From Methanobrevibacter sp. (GTDB lineage Archaea; Methanobacteriota; Methanobacteria; Methanobacteriales; Methanobacteriaceae), in NCBI RefSeq assembly GCF_017409525.1, contig NZ_JAFQSO010000005.1, positions 1-49,849 of the forward strand: a stretch of 49,849 nt of DNA. Reading direction: 5' to 3'. The notes beneath the pieces are model-generated. The model did not search any database. It worked only from the letters and a program-made list of their open reading frames with translations, and was not told the DNA's origin. The translations under genes were made by a program, and so were the position numbers. How positions within the stretch are numbered: position 1 is the stretch's first letter; each line of letters begins with the position of its first letter. Positions 25,996 to 39,800 of the stretch are shown here, piece after piece.

Positions 25996-27384
25996 TTAAC
26001 CATCTACAATGTCACTTTTATTTTTTATGAAGACTACTGTTATTATTAATAATATTACCGTAATTACTATCATCATTAAGGAAGTTAAGCTGAATGAATT
26101 GACGGAAAGCTGATTATGAGTAATTTTTCCATTTGCCAATATCTGCATTATCACGACTGTAATGGATGAACCTATAGCTCCTATAACCTGCCTTACAGTA
26201 TTGTTGATTGCCGTTGCATCTTCAACATCACCTGCTACAACACTCATTGCCCATGTAATGGCCGGTGACAGACCGAGTCCGCAGCCGATTCCCCTGATTA
26301 TCTGAGTAATTAACAGATATTCGAATGAGGAATTCATATTATAATTCATCATGGCAGCAAAACAAATTATATTTATAACTGATGAAGCTATTAAAACAGG
26401 CTTTATTCCAATTTTATCTGCCAATATCGGACCGATAAAGTTAAACACTATCATAACGATTGCTGAAGGGAACAATATGAGTCCGGATTCTGTTGAAGAG
26501 TAATATGCCACGTTTTGAACAAACAAAGGCACAACTACATTGATTCCGCACATTATAAAGTATAGCAATGCTGCAAAAACAGTCCCGTATACAAAATACT
26601 TATTTTTCAGCACATTCAAGTTGACCAACGGTTTTTCAATCTTATTTTGACGATTGACAAAGATTATTAATGAAATTGCTCCGACAACAATTGGTAAAAT
26701 TACATGAGTTAAGCTGAATCCAAACTCTGCAACATTTGAAAATCCGATCATCAGCCCCACGCAAAACAGTATTGACAATATCAATGAAGGAACATCCAAT
26801 GGATACTTTTCTGTTTCAAGCTCGAAGTTTACTAAAAGCATTGACAAAATTAAGATTGCTACGGCAATTATTGCCAGGAATTCAAAAATAACTCTCCAGT
26901 TATATGAATCGACAATGAATCCACCTATTGTCGGTCCCATTGCCGGCACAATTCCAACAAGGAATCCCATTAAGCCCATGAAAAATCCCCATTTTTCCTC
27001 AGGCATTATCCTGAAAATTAATATCTGACCTATTGGCATTAAAATACCTGTTCCCATAGCTTCCAGGATTCTACCAACAATCAGCATTTCAATGCCTGTT
27101 GATAAAAAACAAATCACTGATCCCATTATGAACAATATGAGGGAGGTTATCAATATTGTTTTAATCTTAAATCTTTTTGTAATATATGCAGTTGGTGGAA
27201 TCATTACTCCAAGCACCAACAGAAATATGGAATATGTCCATTGCGCGGTTGCAGAAGATATTGCAAAATCGTTCATATAATAAGGCAAACTTGTTGTTAC
27301 AATACTTTGTGAGATTAAAGTAATTGAAGAAGCCAGTATAATTATAATTAAAGTTATTAAACCAGTGCTATTTTTAAATTTCAT
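25996..27384 (-). CDS. MFS drug/metabolite exporter, DHA2-like
   Basis: 462 residues with about 14 hydrophobic segments, as in the DHA2 (EmrB/QacA-type) drug:H+ antiporters. The N-terminal half carries QSIVTTSLPYYMNDF (the D1-like region), GRILEAMGTGILMP (motif B, with Arg in helix 4) and GIVPAMGPTIGGFI (motif C, typical of exporters). The second half is regular. Start ATG 27384. It lies downstream of NRPS2 on the same strand, separated by a 443-bp gap holding a repeat copy. It is therefore a candidate exporter for the NRPS2 product, but no operon link is visible. A general drug efflux role is equally possible. Confidence 0.88.
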   Translation of the reverse strand: MKFKNSTGLITLIIIILASSITLISQSIVTTSLPYYMNDFAISSATAQWTYSIFLLVLGVMIPPTAYITKRFKIKTILITSLILFIMGSVICFLSTGIEMLIVGRILEAMGTGILMPIGQILIFRIMPEEKWGFFMGLMGFLVGIVPAMGPTIGGFIVDSYNWRVIFEFLAIIAVAILILSMLLVNFELETEKYPLDVPSLILSILFCVGLMIGFSNVAEFGFSLTHVILPIVVGAISLIIFVNRQNKIEKPLVNLNVLKNKYFVYGTVFAALLYFIMCGINVVVPLFVQNVAYYSSTESGLILFPSAIVMIVFNFIGPILADKIGIKPVLIASSVINIICFAAMMNYNMNSSFEYLLITQIIRGIGCGLGLSPAITWAMSVVAGDVEDATAINNTVRQVIGAIGSSITVVIMQILANGKITHNQLSVNSFSLTSLMMIVITVILLIITVVFIKNKSDIVDG

Positions 27385-27827
27385 ACAATTTTTCCATAGT
27401 TGTCTTGATAATAATTTATCATTATCTTATAATTTTTAAATTTTTTGATAAAAATTACAAGAAAAGTTATTAAATCAATTTTATCCACATAAATTAAATA
27501 AAAAAATTAAAATAGTTTAGTTTGTGTGTCAATATAGCCAGGTTCATTGACTTCCATTACAACTTCCCCAATCAGCAGGGGCGAATCCGGATTATACAAC
27601 TTTTGGTTCCTTTTGACCAACTTATGTTGGCATGGGCATGAAACTGTCAAACACTTATTGTGAAATTTAATCAAAAACATTACAAATATTATATTTCAAT
27701 ACTTCCAATAACATCATAATAACTAAAAATACGGACAATATTACCAAATTAACAGATACTTTTTACATGTTACAATCACATCTAATGTCTTTTTTGGAAA
27801 ATTGGCAGATATATTTTCATGTTTTGA
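27385..27827 (-). other. intergenic region between NRPS2 and the MFS gene
   Basis: 443 bp with no gene. It holds repeat copy D (27505-27675). Toward the MFS start there is an AT-rich stretch with a TATA-like TTTAAAAATTATAA (about 27425-27445 on the minus strand). No clear terminator hairpin follows the NRPS2 stop. Confidence 0.5.
27505..27675 (-). repeat. intergenic repeat family, copy D
   Basis: Minus-strand frame HAHAN-(one base lost)-KLVKRNQKLYNPD running to GYIDTQTKLF and a stop. A single-base deletion after the AACAT codon region breaks it relative to the other copies. A short form of the tail (TGTGAAATTTAATC) follows at 27658-27671. Confidence 0.7.
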
Positions 27828-30800
27828 CTATTTTAAAGTATCGCTCAAATCGGAAGACATGTCTGCACTGATAATGTTGGATAAAATTGACATGAACATG
27901 TTTTTGAAATCTTCAACCAGTTTATCAGAAAACTTGTTTGAATGTGTGATAAATAATGTATAGTCATCACCGTTTTGGTAAACCTGAACAAATAACTCTG
28001 TGAGATAATCGCTGAAGTTATTGAGGATATAATTCATAATTTCTTCTGAGTCCATATCTTTAATACTGTTTACATCTTCTATAAACTCATCAGCAATCCA
28101 ATTTGGAACATATTGGAATAATATATTTACTTCAAAATCATATTTCTGATAAAGTAATAAAATCGGATAATAACTGTGCCTCAATACTCCATAAACAGTG
28201 TCTGCGACATCGCCTACATATGAATTAATGGATTGATCTCTACAGTCTATAACCATCGGCATTACATTGGATGTCATGCCTATGAAATTTTCACTGAATC
28301 TGTCACGCCCATTTTCAATCATTGTAAATATGACTTTATTGGAGTTTACTAATTGGGATAAAGCATAAGAAAATACACTGGTGAACAATACATTTTCACT
28401 AATTCCCGCATTACGTAAAAATGATTTAAATGCTATCTTATCAAATTCCAAATCATAGGATGACATGTTATATCCTTCAGCTGATGAATCATCTTCTAGC
28501 AAAATACCCACATCATCAAGATTAGACAGCATAGGATGATAAAATTCAGCCGCTTCATCGAATTTTTCAGTGTTTTTGATTTGATGAGTGAAAGCCGATG
28601 TCTTTAAAAAGGTATCATCGAAACCAATGCTGCCTCCATCAAGAAGAGTCATGAAATCATGTTTGAATACACCTGCAGAAACAGCATCAAAAATTATGTG
28701 ATGAACCATATAAAATAAGTAATATGATTCTTCAGATTCAACAATCATAAACTTGGACAGATAATTATACAAATCAAAGCTTTCAGCAAAGAAATTAATT
28801 AGAATATCTTTATCAAGTTTAGATTCCACTAAAATTGGAGGTTTTTCTCCCATTACCAAATACGGATATTCCTCTTTAAATAATTTTACAGTTGTCTTAA
28901 TCATTTTATAAAGGCCTTTTACATCCATTATTCCATATTTCTTAATTATATTCAGGATTTCTTTTATTCCGAATTTCTTAACTGTAGTTATTAAATCCTT
29001 AAGCAAATCCGAATTGGATATATCGTTATCATTTATTTCATATCTCTCACTTAAATGTGTGCTTAAAATAGGGTGCATATCTAATAACTTATCTAAAGAA
29101 TCAAGTATTTTTTCAAGACCATATTTCTTGGAAATAGAAATATAGTTGGGCATATGGTAAGCATTAACTTTATTATAAATATTTACATCAGCAAATACAT
29201 TGATTTGTGCTGAATTCAATGGACAACCCGCTTCCAAAGAATAAATGTCCAAATCAAAAGAAAATTCAGACATATTTCTTGCAATTGCTTCGGGAGTTCG
29301 GAAAGTAAAGATATCTGCTATAGTAATATCATCAGATTCAATATAATTTAACAGCTTTATTGCAATTAATGAATCTCCACCTAAACGAATAAAATCATCA
29401 TATATACTAATTTTATCTAAATCCAATGCTTTTTCAAAAGCTTTAACGATTTCTTTTTCATTTTCATCTCTTGGGGCCACATATTCTGCATATAAGCTAT
29501 CCCTATCAACATCGGGCAAAGCACGCTTATCTACTTTACCGTTAACATTTAATGGGATCTCATCTAATTTGACAACATATGATGGAACCATGTATTCCGG
29601 TTTATGTTTAGAAACATGATCGCAAATTGAATTTTTCAACTCAATTTCATCTAAATCATTGTTTACAACAACATAAGCAACAATTTCATTATTTGCATCG
29701 TGTTTTATTGTTTGTACAGTAATGTCAGTGACATAGTCTATTTTACGAATTGTCGATTCTATTTCAGACAGTTCTACCCGGTTTCCCCTAATCTTAACTT
29801 GCGAATCATTTCTTCCAATAAAGCCAACAGTTCCATCAGGCAATAAACGTACGACATCACCTGTTTTATACATTGTTTCATAACCTTGAATTTCACCATC
29901 AAACGGATTGGTGAAGAATGCTTTTCTGTTTGCTTCAGGATTGTTTAAATATCCTTTACTTACCTGATAACCAGATATATATAATTCTCCTACTGCACCG
30001 AAAGGAACTCTTCTTTGATGTGAATCCAAAACGTAGATTTTTGTATTCCAATCCGGACCACCCACTGAAGAATCATCGATTTTATCTCTAACATTAATTG
30101 AAGTCATAGATGATGTCGCTTCTGTTGGACCATAGACATCAATAAAGGCATAATTTTCCGGAGGTGTTACGGCACCTAATTTTTCCCCTACTGCACATAA
30201 ATTCTTGATGGATGTATAATCAATACTTTGAACGAACAATTTAGAAACCTGAGTGGTAATAATTGTATGAGTTACTCCATACTTAATGAAATATTCATTT
30301 AATTTTCTAATATTTAATTTAATATCATTTGGAATCCAAATAACAGATCCTCCAGTTAAAAGAGCAACATAATGTTGTAAGGAAATATCAAAACCGACTG
30401 ATGCAAAAACGCCATAGACATCATCAGAAGTGAAATTGGAATTATGCTGATAGTATGAAACCATATTAGCAATTGAATGTCTGCCAACTTGCACAGCTTT
30501 CGGATTTCCAGTTGTACCTGAAGTAAATAAAATACATGCCACATCATTATCTGTTGGATTATGGTAATTTAAGCTATTTAATTCTCCCACACTCTCAGAT
30601 AATGATGAAACATTAATGACCGTTGGGGTTGAATCCAATTCCTCAATGAGCTCATCCACACGATTTTGGAAATGATTTGTAGTAATGATTGCTTTTGAGT
30701 TGGAATTTTCAACCATATATTTCATACGGTTAATAGGATGGTTTTCATCAATTGGGACATAGGAAGCGCCAACTGATAAAACGGCAAGATTAGATAGCAA

Positions 30801-33800
30801 TACCCAATGATTACGCTCAACAAATACAGAAACGGTATCATTGGATCCAATATTATTATCAATTAACAATTTTTGAATTTTATCTATTAAGAAAGCTGCT
30901 TCAGCATAAGTATATGAAACATTATCGGCTAAAACAAGATTATTGTTCGGATATTTGGATAAATTATCATTAAAAGCATCTAAAATATCAGAATAATATA
31001 AATCATGACTAGTTTCATTAATCTCATCTAAAACAACCAAATCCCTACTGGAAATATAACTAATGTCACTTAAATTAGAAACATTCACCATGCATTTCAA
31101 AATTAATTTATATGATTCAATAAAATGATTAATAAAATCACTGGAATATTTATCTGAATAAAGAATGCTTAAAATATAATTATTATCTCTTTGAATAATT
31201 TCAACAGTTAAATCAGCAATTAAATCATCCATATTGCTTAACAGCTCATTATCATAAATATCCTCAAAATTACTGGTATCTTTAATCCATTCGGGGATAA
31301 ATTGGAAAAGAATATTTGAATTTATATCATACTTATTAGCCAATAACCTAAACGGATAATAATTATATCTCATAACACCATAAACTCTATCAAACATATG
31401 ATTCATAAAAGAGTCTATATTTTGATTTTTACAGTCTACCAATAAAGGTAATGTATTAACAAACATACCTATTGAATCATAATTTGCGAATCTGTCACGA
31501 CCGTTTTCAACAATATTGAATAATACCTTTTCACTGCCAACAAATCTGGATAATGTATAAGCAAAAGCACCACTAAACAAAAGATTTTGACTAGCATTAT
31601 GCTTGTCCAAAAATGAATTTATTATATCCTGATCTAAATCCAAATCTATTAAAACAGAACCTTGACCATCAGACAATACACTATCCAATAACTCACCAGC
31701 TTCATCAACATCAGCCAGCATGGACTCATAAAATTCATCAGCTTTAACAAAAGCACCGGTTTCAACAATTTGTTGACTAAAAGCAGAAACTTTTAAGAAT
31801 GAAACATCTAAATCAACAGCATTACCGTCAAGAATAGACTGCAAATCCTGTTTAAATACGCTATCTGACAATGCATCAAAAATAATATGGTGGAAAACAG
31901 CAAATAAACTGAAACCATCATCATTCTCAACAATCAGGAACCTGCATAAACTGTCATGCAAATCAAAAGGTTCAACTAAATTATTGATAAAGTCATCACT
32001 AACATTAGATTCAACTGTAATTGAAGGCTTGGATCCTTTAACTAAATAAGGAACATCAAAATCATCACTAACACACATGCCTAAAATTGGATGAACCTCC
32101 AACATCACATCCAAAGCATTTTTAACGTCATCAATATCATATTCCTCAGAAATATTCATAGATAATGGAATCAAATAGGAATCTTTCTTATCATTTGCCA
32201 TTATATCCAAATAAACATTCAATTGAGATTCATTTAAAGGACAACCTGAATCCACAGAATAAATATCCAAATCAAACTGCATGTCTGATTTGATGATATT
32301 TTTTGCAATATCATAAGGGGTGCGCAGACTCAAAATATCCGCTACTGATACATTATAATCTTTAATAACAGACACTAATTTGATTGCAGTTAGAGAATCC
32401 CCTCCAATCAGTATAAAATCATCATAAATGCCTATTTTGTCATGATTGAATACATTTTCAAATGCTTCAACTATATCTTTTTCTACCATGTTTCTTGGAG
32501 CCGCATACTCGGCATGCAAACTGGTCAGATTTACTTCAGGCAAAGCGCGTTTGTCCACTTTACCGTTAATAGTCAAAGGAATTTCATCTAATAGAACAAC
32601 AAATGAAGGAACCATATAATCTGGTTTATATTCTCCAACATAATTGCAGATATTGTCTTTAAGGCCATAAGTTTCACCAGATACTACAACATATGCTACC
32701 AATTCATTATTATCCCCATTTTTAATTGCTTGAACAGTCACATCTTCAACATAATCTATTTCACGAATTAACGTTTCAATTTCAGACAGTTCCACACGGT
32801 TTCCTCTGATTTTAACTTGACTGTCACGGCGACCCACAATAGCTAATGTATTATCTGGCAACATTCTTACCATATCCCCCGTACGATACATTATGCCACC
32901 ATCAAATGGATTGTCAACAAATGATTTAACTGTTTCCTCTTCACGGTTTAAATATCCATCAGCGATCTGATGGCCTGCCAAGTATAATTCTCCTACTGCA
33001 CCACAGGGTACACGTCTACATTCCTGATCTAAAATATAAGCTTTGGAGTTGTAATTTAAAATACCGATTGATGTGTCATCAGTTTTTTGGGAGATGTCTA
33101 TTGATGTGATAAATGCAAATGCTTCTGTTGGTCCGTAGTCATCCATTACAATGTAGTTTTTTGGACTTTCGAATTTGCCTAATTTCTCTCCCCCTACTGA
33201 TAAAACCTTCAATGAATTATTATTAACATTTTGCATGAATAGTTTACTTACTTGAGTAGTTATGAATACATGCCCCACATTATTTCCAATGAGATACTCG
33301 TTTAATCTATCCATATCATATTTTATGTCTTCAGGTATGATGACTAATTGAGCACCAGAATATAAAACTTTGAATATTGATTTGTATCCTGCATCAAAAC
33401 CAATTGACGGATACAGTGCATAAATATCATCATGGGTTAATTTTTGAGCATCCACATAATGAGCAGCTAAATTAAGAACAGATTTTCTAGTGATTTTTAC
33501 ACCTTTTGGTATACCTGTAGTACCGCTGGTATAAAGAATACCTGCCAAATTGCCATAAACGACAGGCAAATATGATAAAGTACCAATACTCTCTTCAACA
33601 ATACCAGAAACATTCACAAAAATCCTATCGTTAAACAAATCATGTAAATGATTATAATTCTCATTGTCTGTAATGATAACTTTTGAATTTGAATCTTTTA
33701 TCATGAACTCAATTCTTTGATCTGGAAGATTATTGTCTATAGGAACAGGAACGGCACCAATAGACAATATTGATAAAACATTGAACAAATACCATTCAGA

Positions 33801-36800
33801 ACATTCACATACAAAGGCAACACAGTCATCAACATTAACTTCAGCTTGTTTTAATAATTCAGCAATCTTGAATGCTATAAAAGCACACTCAGCATGACTA
33901 TAAATATTATTGTCCATAGACACAAGCGGACTATCTGGATATTGGGCCAGATTATCATTAAAAGCATCTAAAACATCATCATAAACCAGATTATATTCTG
34001 TATTGTTATAATCATCCAGCAATTTAATATCTTCATTAGAAGTATAATTAATGTCACTTAGCTTATTTGCAATAAGTATTCCATGCAAAATCAATTTATA
34101 TGACTGTATGAAATGGTTGATAAAATCACAGGAATATTTATCGCAATAGATTACATTTAAATAGTATGCACTGTCTTTTTTAAGGACTTCGAATGTTAAA
34201 TCAGCATTCAAGTCATCCATATTCCTTAAAATACCTAATTTTTCATAAACTTCACGCACATTATTATCATCATTATCTATCCATTCCGGAACGAATTGGA
34301 ATAGAATATTGGCATCAATATCATGTTCATTTGCAAGTAATCTGAATGGATAATAGTTGTAACTCTGGACATCATAAACTAAAGAAGTCACGTATTCAAT
34401 AAATGATGAAATATCTCTATTACTACAATCTACCAATAATGGAAGTGTATTTACATACATTCCCATGGCATCGTAATTATTAAACCTGCTCCTTCCGTTA
34501 TCTATAATATTGAATAATGCTTTGTCATTGCCTGTAAATCGAGATAATGTATAAGCAAAAACACTTGTAAACAGCATATTTTCATTAATGTGTGGCTGAT
34601 TTAAGAATATGCTGCCATCCAAATCCAAGTCGATTTGAGCTGTGCCCGCTCCGTCTGCACCAATGCTATTCAATAATATTCCTGCCCCATTACATTCAAC
34701 AAGCATATTATCATAAAAATCATGAGCTTTAAGGAAAAGTTCAGATTCCTGAATTTTCTGTGCAAATGCTGAAACCTTTAGAAACGAATCATCAACTTCA
34801 AGGGTTTGTCCTTTAAGTATTGCCCGCAAATTCTCTTTGAATGTAGCACATGATTTTGCATCACAAATGATATGGTGGAATGCACCGTAGAAATCATATG
34901 AACCATCATTTTCAATGACCAAAAACCTGCAAAGACTGTCATGCAGGTCAAATGATCGGGTTAAGAATTCTATAATAAAATCATCATCAACATCAGACTC
35001 GACAATAATCTGCGGTTTGGAATTTCTTATCAGATATGGAACATCATATTCATCACTAATGCACATGTTTAAGATAGGATGGACTTCAAACATTTTATTT
35101 AATGCATCGGTTATTTCATTTAAATTATGACCCTTTGAAAATTCCATATATATTGGAAGAAGATATGCATCTGCTTTCTCATTTACAACAATATCAAGAT
35201 AAATATTCAATTGGGATTCATTTAGAGGACATCCTGAATCTATAGAATAAACATCCAAATCAAATTCAACATTATTTTCATTAATGTTATCTGCAATTGC
35301 TTGAGGAGTATTTAAACTTAAGATATCGCCTGCAGAAAGGTTGTAATCTCCAAGTATTGCCAATAATTTAATTGCCGTTAAGGAATCTCCCCCAAGTTGT
35401 GTGAAATCATCATAAATACCTATCCTTTCCCGATTAAACACTTCTTCAAATGCCTCAACAATATCTTTTTCTAACTTATTTCTTGGCGCTACATATTCGC
35501 TTCCTAAATTATCAACATTAACTGCAGGTAATAAACGTTTATTCACTTTACCATTTACATTTAAAGGAATTTTATCAATTGAAACAACGAATGAAGGAAC
35601 CATATATTCTGGTTTGCATTGACCCATATAATCTTTAATATATTCGACGACGTCTCCTTCAAAGTCAGGAACAACCACATATGCAACTAGTTCATTATTT
35701 GGACCGTTTTTAACGGTTTGAATAGTCACATCCTCAATTTCATCAATGCGTCTTATTGTTTGTTCAATTTCAGATAGTTCAACACGGTTTCCTCTGATTT
35801 TTACCTGGGAATCTGCTCTTCCTATAATGGCAATGCTTCCATCTTGTAAATATCTTCCCAAATCTCCAGTTTTATACATTTTATTATAACCCTCGATTTT
35901 ACCATCGAACGGATTTTGGAACAATGCCTTTTCGTTTTCCTTAGGATTTTTAAAGTATCCCTTGGTTGTCTGATATCCTGATAAATAAATTTCACCAACA
36001 GCACCCAATGGAACTCTTCGCAGTTCATTATCTAAAATATAAGCTTTAGTGTTCCAGTTCAGCATACCGACTGATGAATCATCAATTTTATTTTGAACTT
36101 CAATTGAAGAAATATAATTCGCTTCCGTTGGGCCATATACATCACTTATAATATAATTTTTTGGCGGAGTTATGCTACCCAATTTTTCACCGGCAGTTTG
36201 TAAATACTTCAATGAAGTTTCAGATACAGTATTAACAAATAATTTGGCCACTTGTGTTGTAATTAATGTATGTGTCACTCCATAATTGATAAAATAATCA
36301 TTTAATTTGAAAATATTTAGTCTAATGTCATTTGGAACATATGTTACTGATCCTCCAGTAAATACTGATGCAAACTGCTCTAAAGAAACATCAAAACCAA
36401 CAGATACAAAAATTCCCAAAACATCATCTGATTCAAATCCAGTGCTGTCAACATAATACTCTATAAGATTTAAGATACCTACAGTTGTCATTTGAACCGC
36501 TTTAGGATTTCCTGTTGTTCCTGAAGTATAAAAAATACATGCCACATCATTAACAGATGAATCAACATAATCCACATGATTTGATGTTTTTACATCATCC
36601 AATAAAGAGGAAATGTTGATTATATTTAAATTCACATTTGATTCATCATCAATTTTTTCGACACGTTTTTGGAATGTGTCCGTTACAATTATTGCTTTTG
36701 ATTCTGACTGCCTTATCATGAACTCAATACGCTTATCGGGATGATTTTCATCAATTGGAACATAAGTAATACCTTGGGATAAGCAACTTAATGCAGTTAT

Positions 36801-39800
36801 AAGTGTCCAATGGTTGCGGTCGACAAAAACTGTTACAATATCATTATCCCTAACTTCATGTTGCTTTAATAATGAATTTAAACTATTTACAATATATGCA
36901 ATTTGGGAATATGTGTAGCTTGCATAATCACTTAGTGTTAAAATATTATCTGGATTCTCAGTCAACTGTCTGTTGAAAGCATCCAGGACACAATCATATT
37001 TTAAATCATGTTCTGTCTGATTAAAACTATCTAAAATATTTAAATGATCATTTCCAATGTAATTAATCTCTCCAAGTTTATCAACATTGAGCATTTCACG
37101 TAGAATTAACATGTATGTTTTAGTAAACGTCTCAATAAAAGTGTTTGAGAACTTATCGGAGTATAAAATTCTGATTCCTAACTTGTCCTCACCAACATCA
37201 AAAATAAAGAATGTTAAATCACCTTCGGAGTCATGTTCCAACTCATTTACACAATATCCGGATTCGTCCTTATCCAGTAAAGTGGAAAACAGATTGTGAG
37301 CATATTGGAATGAAATGTCAAATTTCAGGTCAAATTCATTAGCCAACAAACGGAAGGGATATAAATCATTCTTCATTACGGTATTTACCAAACTGCCGGA
37401 ATATTCCAAATAGGAGTCAACAGTTTGATTTTTACAATCCATGAGTATCTGCAATGTTTTTACAAACATCCCGACAGATTGTGAATGATTAATATGGCCC
37501 CTACCATCTTCAAGAATATTAAAAAGGACTTTTGAAGATCCGGTAAATCTGGACAATGTATATGCAAAAACACTTGAGAAAAATTGATTACGGGTAATGG
37601 AATGATCTTTTAAAAAACCAGTCAATTCATCTTCATCAATGTCAAATGTATTTATATAATTAGATTCCTCATCCCCGCCAATACTATGCAGTAATTCCTG
37701 AACTTCATCCCTATCAGCCAGCATATTGGACATGAAAGTTTTGGCTTCATCCATATAATCTGAAGAGAGATTTTCCTCAAATGAAATTTCTCTTAAAATT
37801 CCATCATCAACAAAATCAACATTTTTACCATCCAATATGGAATATAAAGTATTTAACAGAATATTTATGGACGAACCGTCGAAAATAACATGATGAATGT
37901 CCATGCATAAACTGGTAGAATCCTCCTCACCAATTATTAAAAATCTGGATAAACATTTTTCCAAATCAAAAGGCCTTACAAAAGATTGAATATCCTTTAA
38001 AGGCCCTTCTTTGATTTCCGGCTTTGCATCAAAAATGCATGACGGCATTTCATCTTTTTTAATTATTATTCTTCCTTTTAAAATAGGATGCACATCAGAC
38101 AATTTATTTAAAGCATTTCTGATTTGGTCAGCAGAATATCCTTTCTTGAATTCGATTATAAACGGATTGTTATATCTTGTTCCCATATCATGAGTCATCT
38201 CATCCAAATAAACATTTAATTGAGATTCTGACAATGGACATCCTTCATCAAAAGTATATTTAAGCTCATTAATACACGACGTGCCTTTAAAATTAGATTT
38301 AATATACTCACCAATATTATTCGGTGTTGAAAGTTCAATCATCTCCTGTGAGGAAATGGTCACACCGAATTTTTCTTTTAATAAAATCTGCAAATTCATT
38401 GCTGATAGTGAATTTCCACCCAATTCGACAAAACCATCATCAACTAAAACCAAATCATTATCCAAAACCTCTTTGAATGCCCCAACAACACCCGCAAGCA
38501 CATCATCTTCAATATCCATTTCAGCGTTTACTGCAGACATCCTTTTTAATCTTGCCTTGTCTATTTTGCCATTCATGTTTAGGGGAATTTCTTCCAATTC
38601 CATGAAAAGTGATGGAACCATGTAACTAGGCAATTCATCCTTTAACTTCTCTTTAATAAGATTGATATCGAGTTCAGCATTGGTTGTGTAATATAATGAG
38701 AGAGTATCATTTTCCGCATCCAGATAAACGTTTTCAATTTCGGGAATGCTATTAACAATATTTAGGATTTCACCGGATCCAATACGAAATCCCCTAACAG
38801 ACAGCTGGTCGTCTTCACGGCCAATGATTTCAATATCTCCGTCAAAATTATAAAAACCAATGTCTCCTGTGCGATACATTATTTTATTATTTTCATCGTC
38901 AGAATAAGGGTTATCTACAAAAACTTCACTTGTCAATTGAGGATTATTGTAATATCCAGGACTTATATACTCACTTGAAACGCAAATTTCACCGGGAACG
39001 CCAATAGGCATTTGATTGGAATGTTCATCTAAAATATAGACATTTGTATTTGTAACCGGCCTGCCGATAGGCAAATTATCATCATCAATGTCTTCAAAAT
39101 CATAAACTTTGGTAACTCCAAATACAATCTCAGTCGTACCATAAAAATTTATTAATTGGGTGCTTCTTTGCCTTTTGCTTAATTCCTTTAATTTTCCCCC
39201 TGCCAAAACAAGATAATCCAATTTTATATCCTCATTTTCCATAATCGGAACAGCAAGGGTCGGAGGTAAAAACAGACTGTTCATAGGATTCTCTTTAAGA
39301 ACTTTAATCAATGCCAAAATGTCTTTCTGCTCATTTTCATTGAATATCCTACAGCCGCCGCCAAACAGAAACGCAAGAAAGATCACATAAGATGCAATAA
39401 AACTAAAACTCAAATAACATCCAATAAGGTCACCATAGGAAAAGGAAAAAATATTTTTAAAGGACTCGAATAATCCGGCCAGCTGGTGATTGGTAACTTT
39501 TACTCCTTTAGGAAGGCCTGTGGTGCCTGATGTGAACATGATGGAAAACAGATTCTCGCCGGCAGCTACTATCTCAACATCGACATCATCATCTGAATTT
39601 AAATCTTCAATACAAATTATATCAAAATCTAAATCAAGTTTGCCTGCAATGTCTTTTGTTGTAACTATACATTCCGCTTCGGAAATCTCCAACATATGCT
39701 CAATACGATTGACAGGATATATGGTATCTATTGGAATGAACGCCGCCCCAAGCTTATTTAAAGCAAGAACCAATTCAGGAAAATGATAATTACGGGGCAA

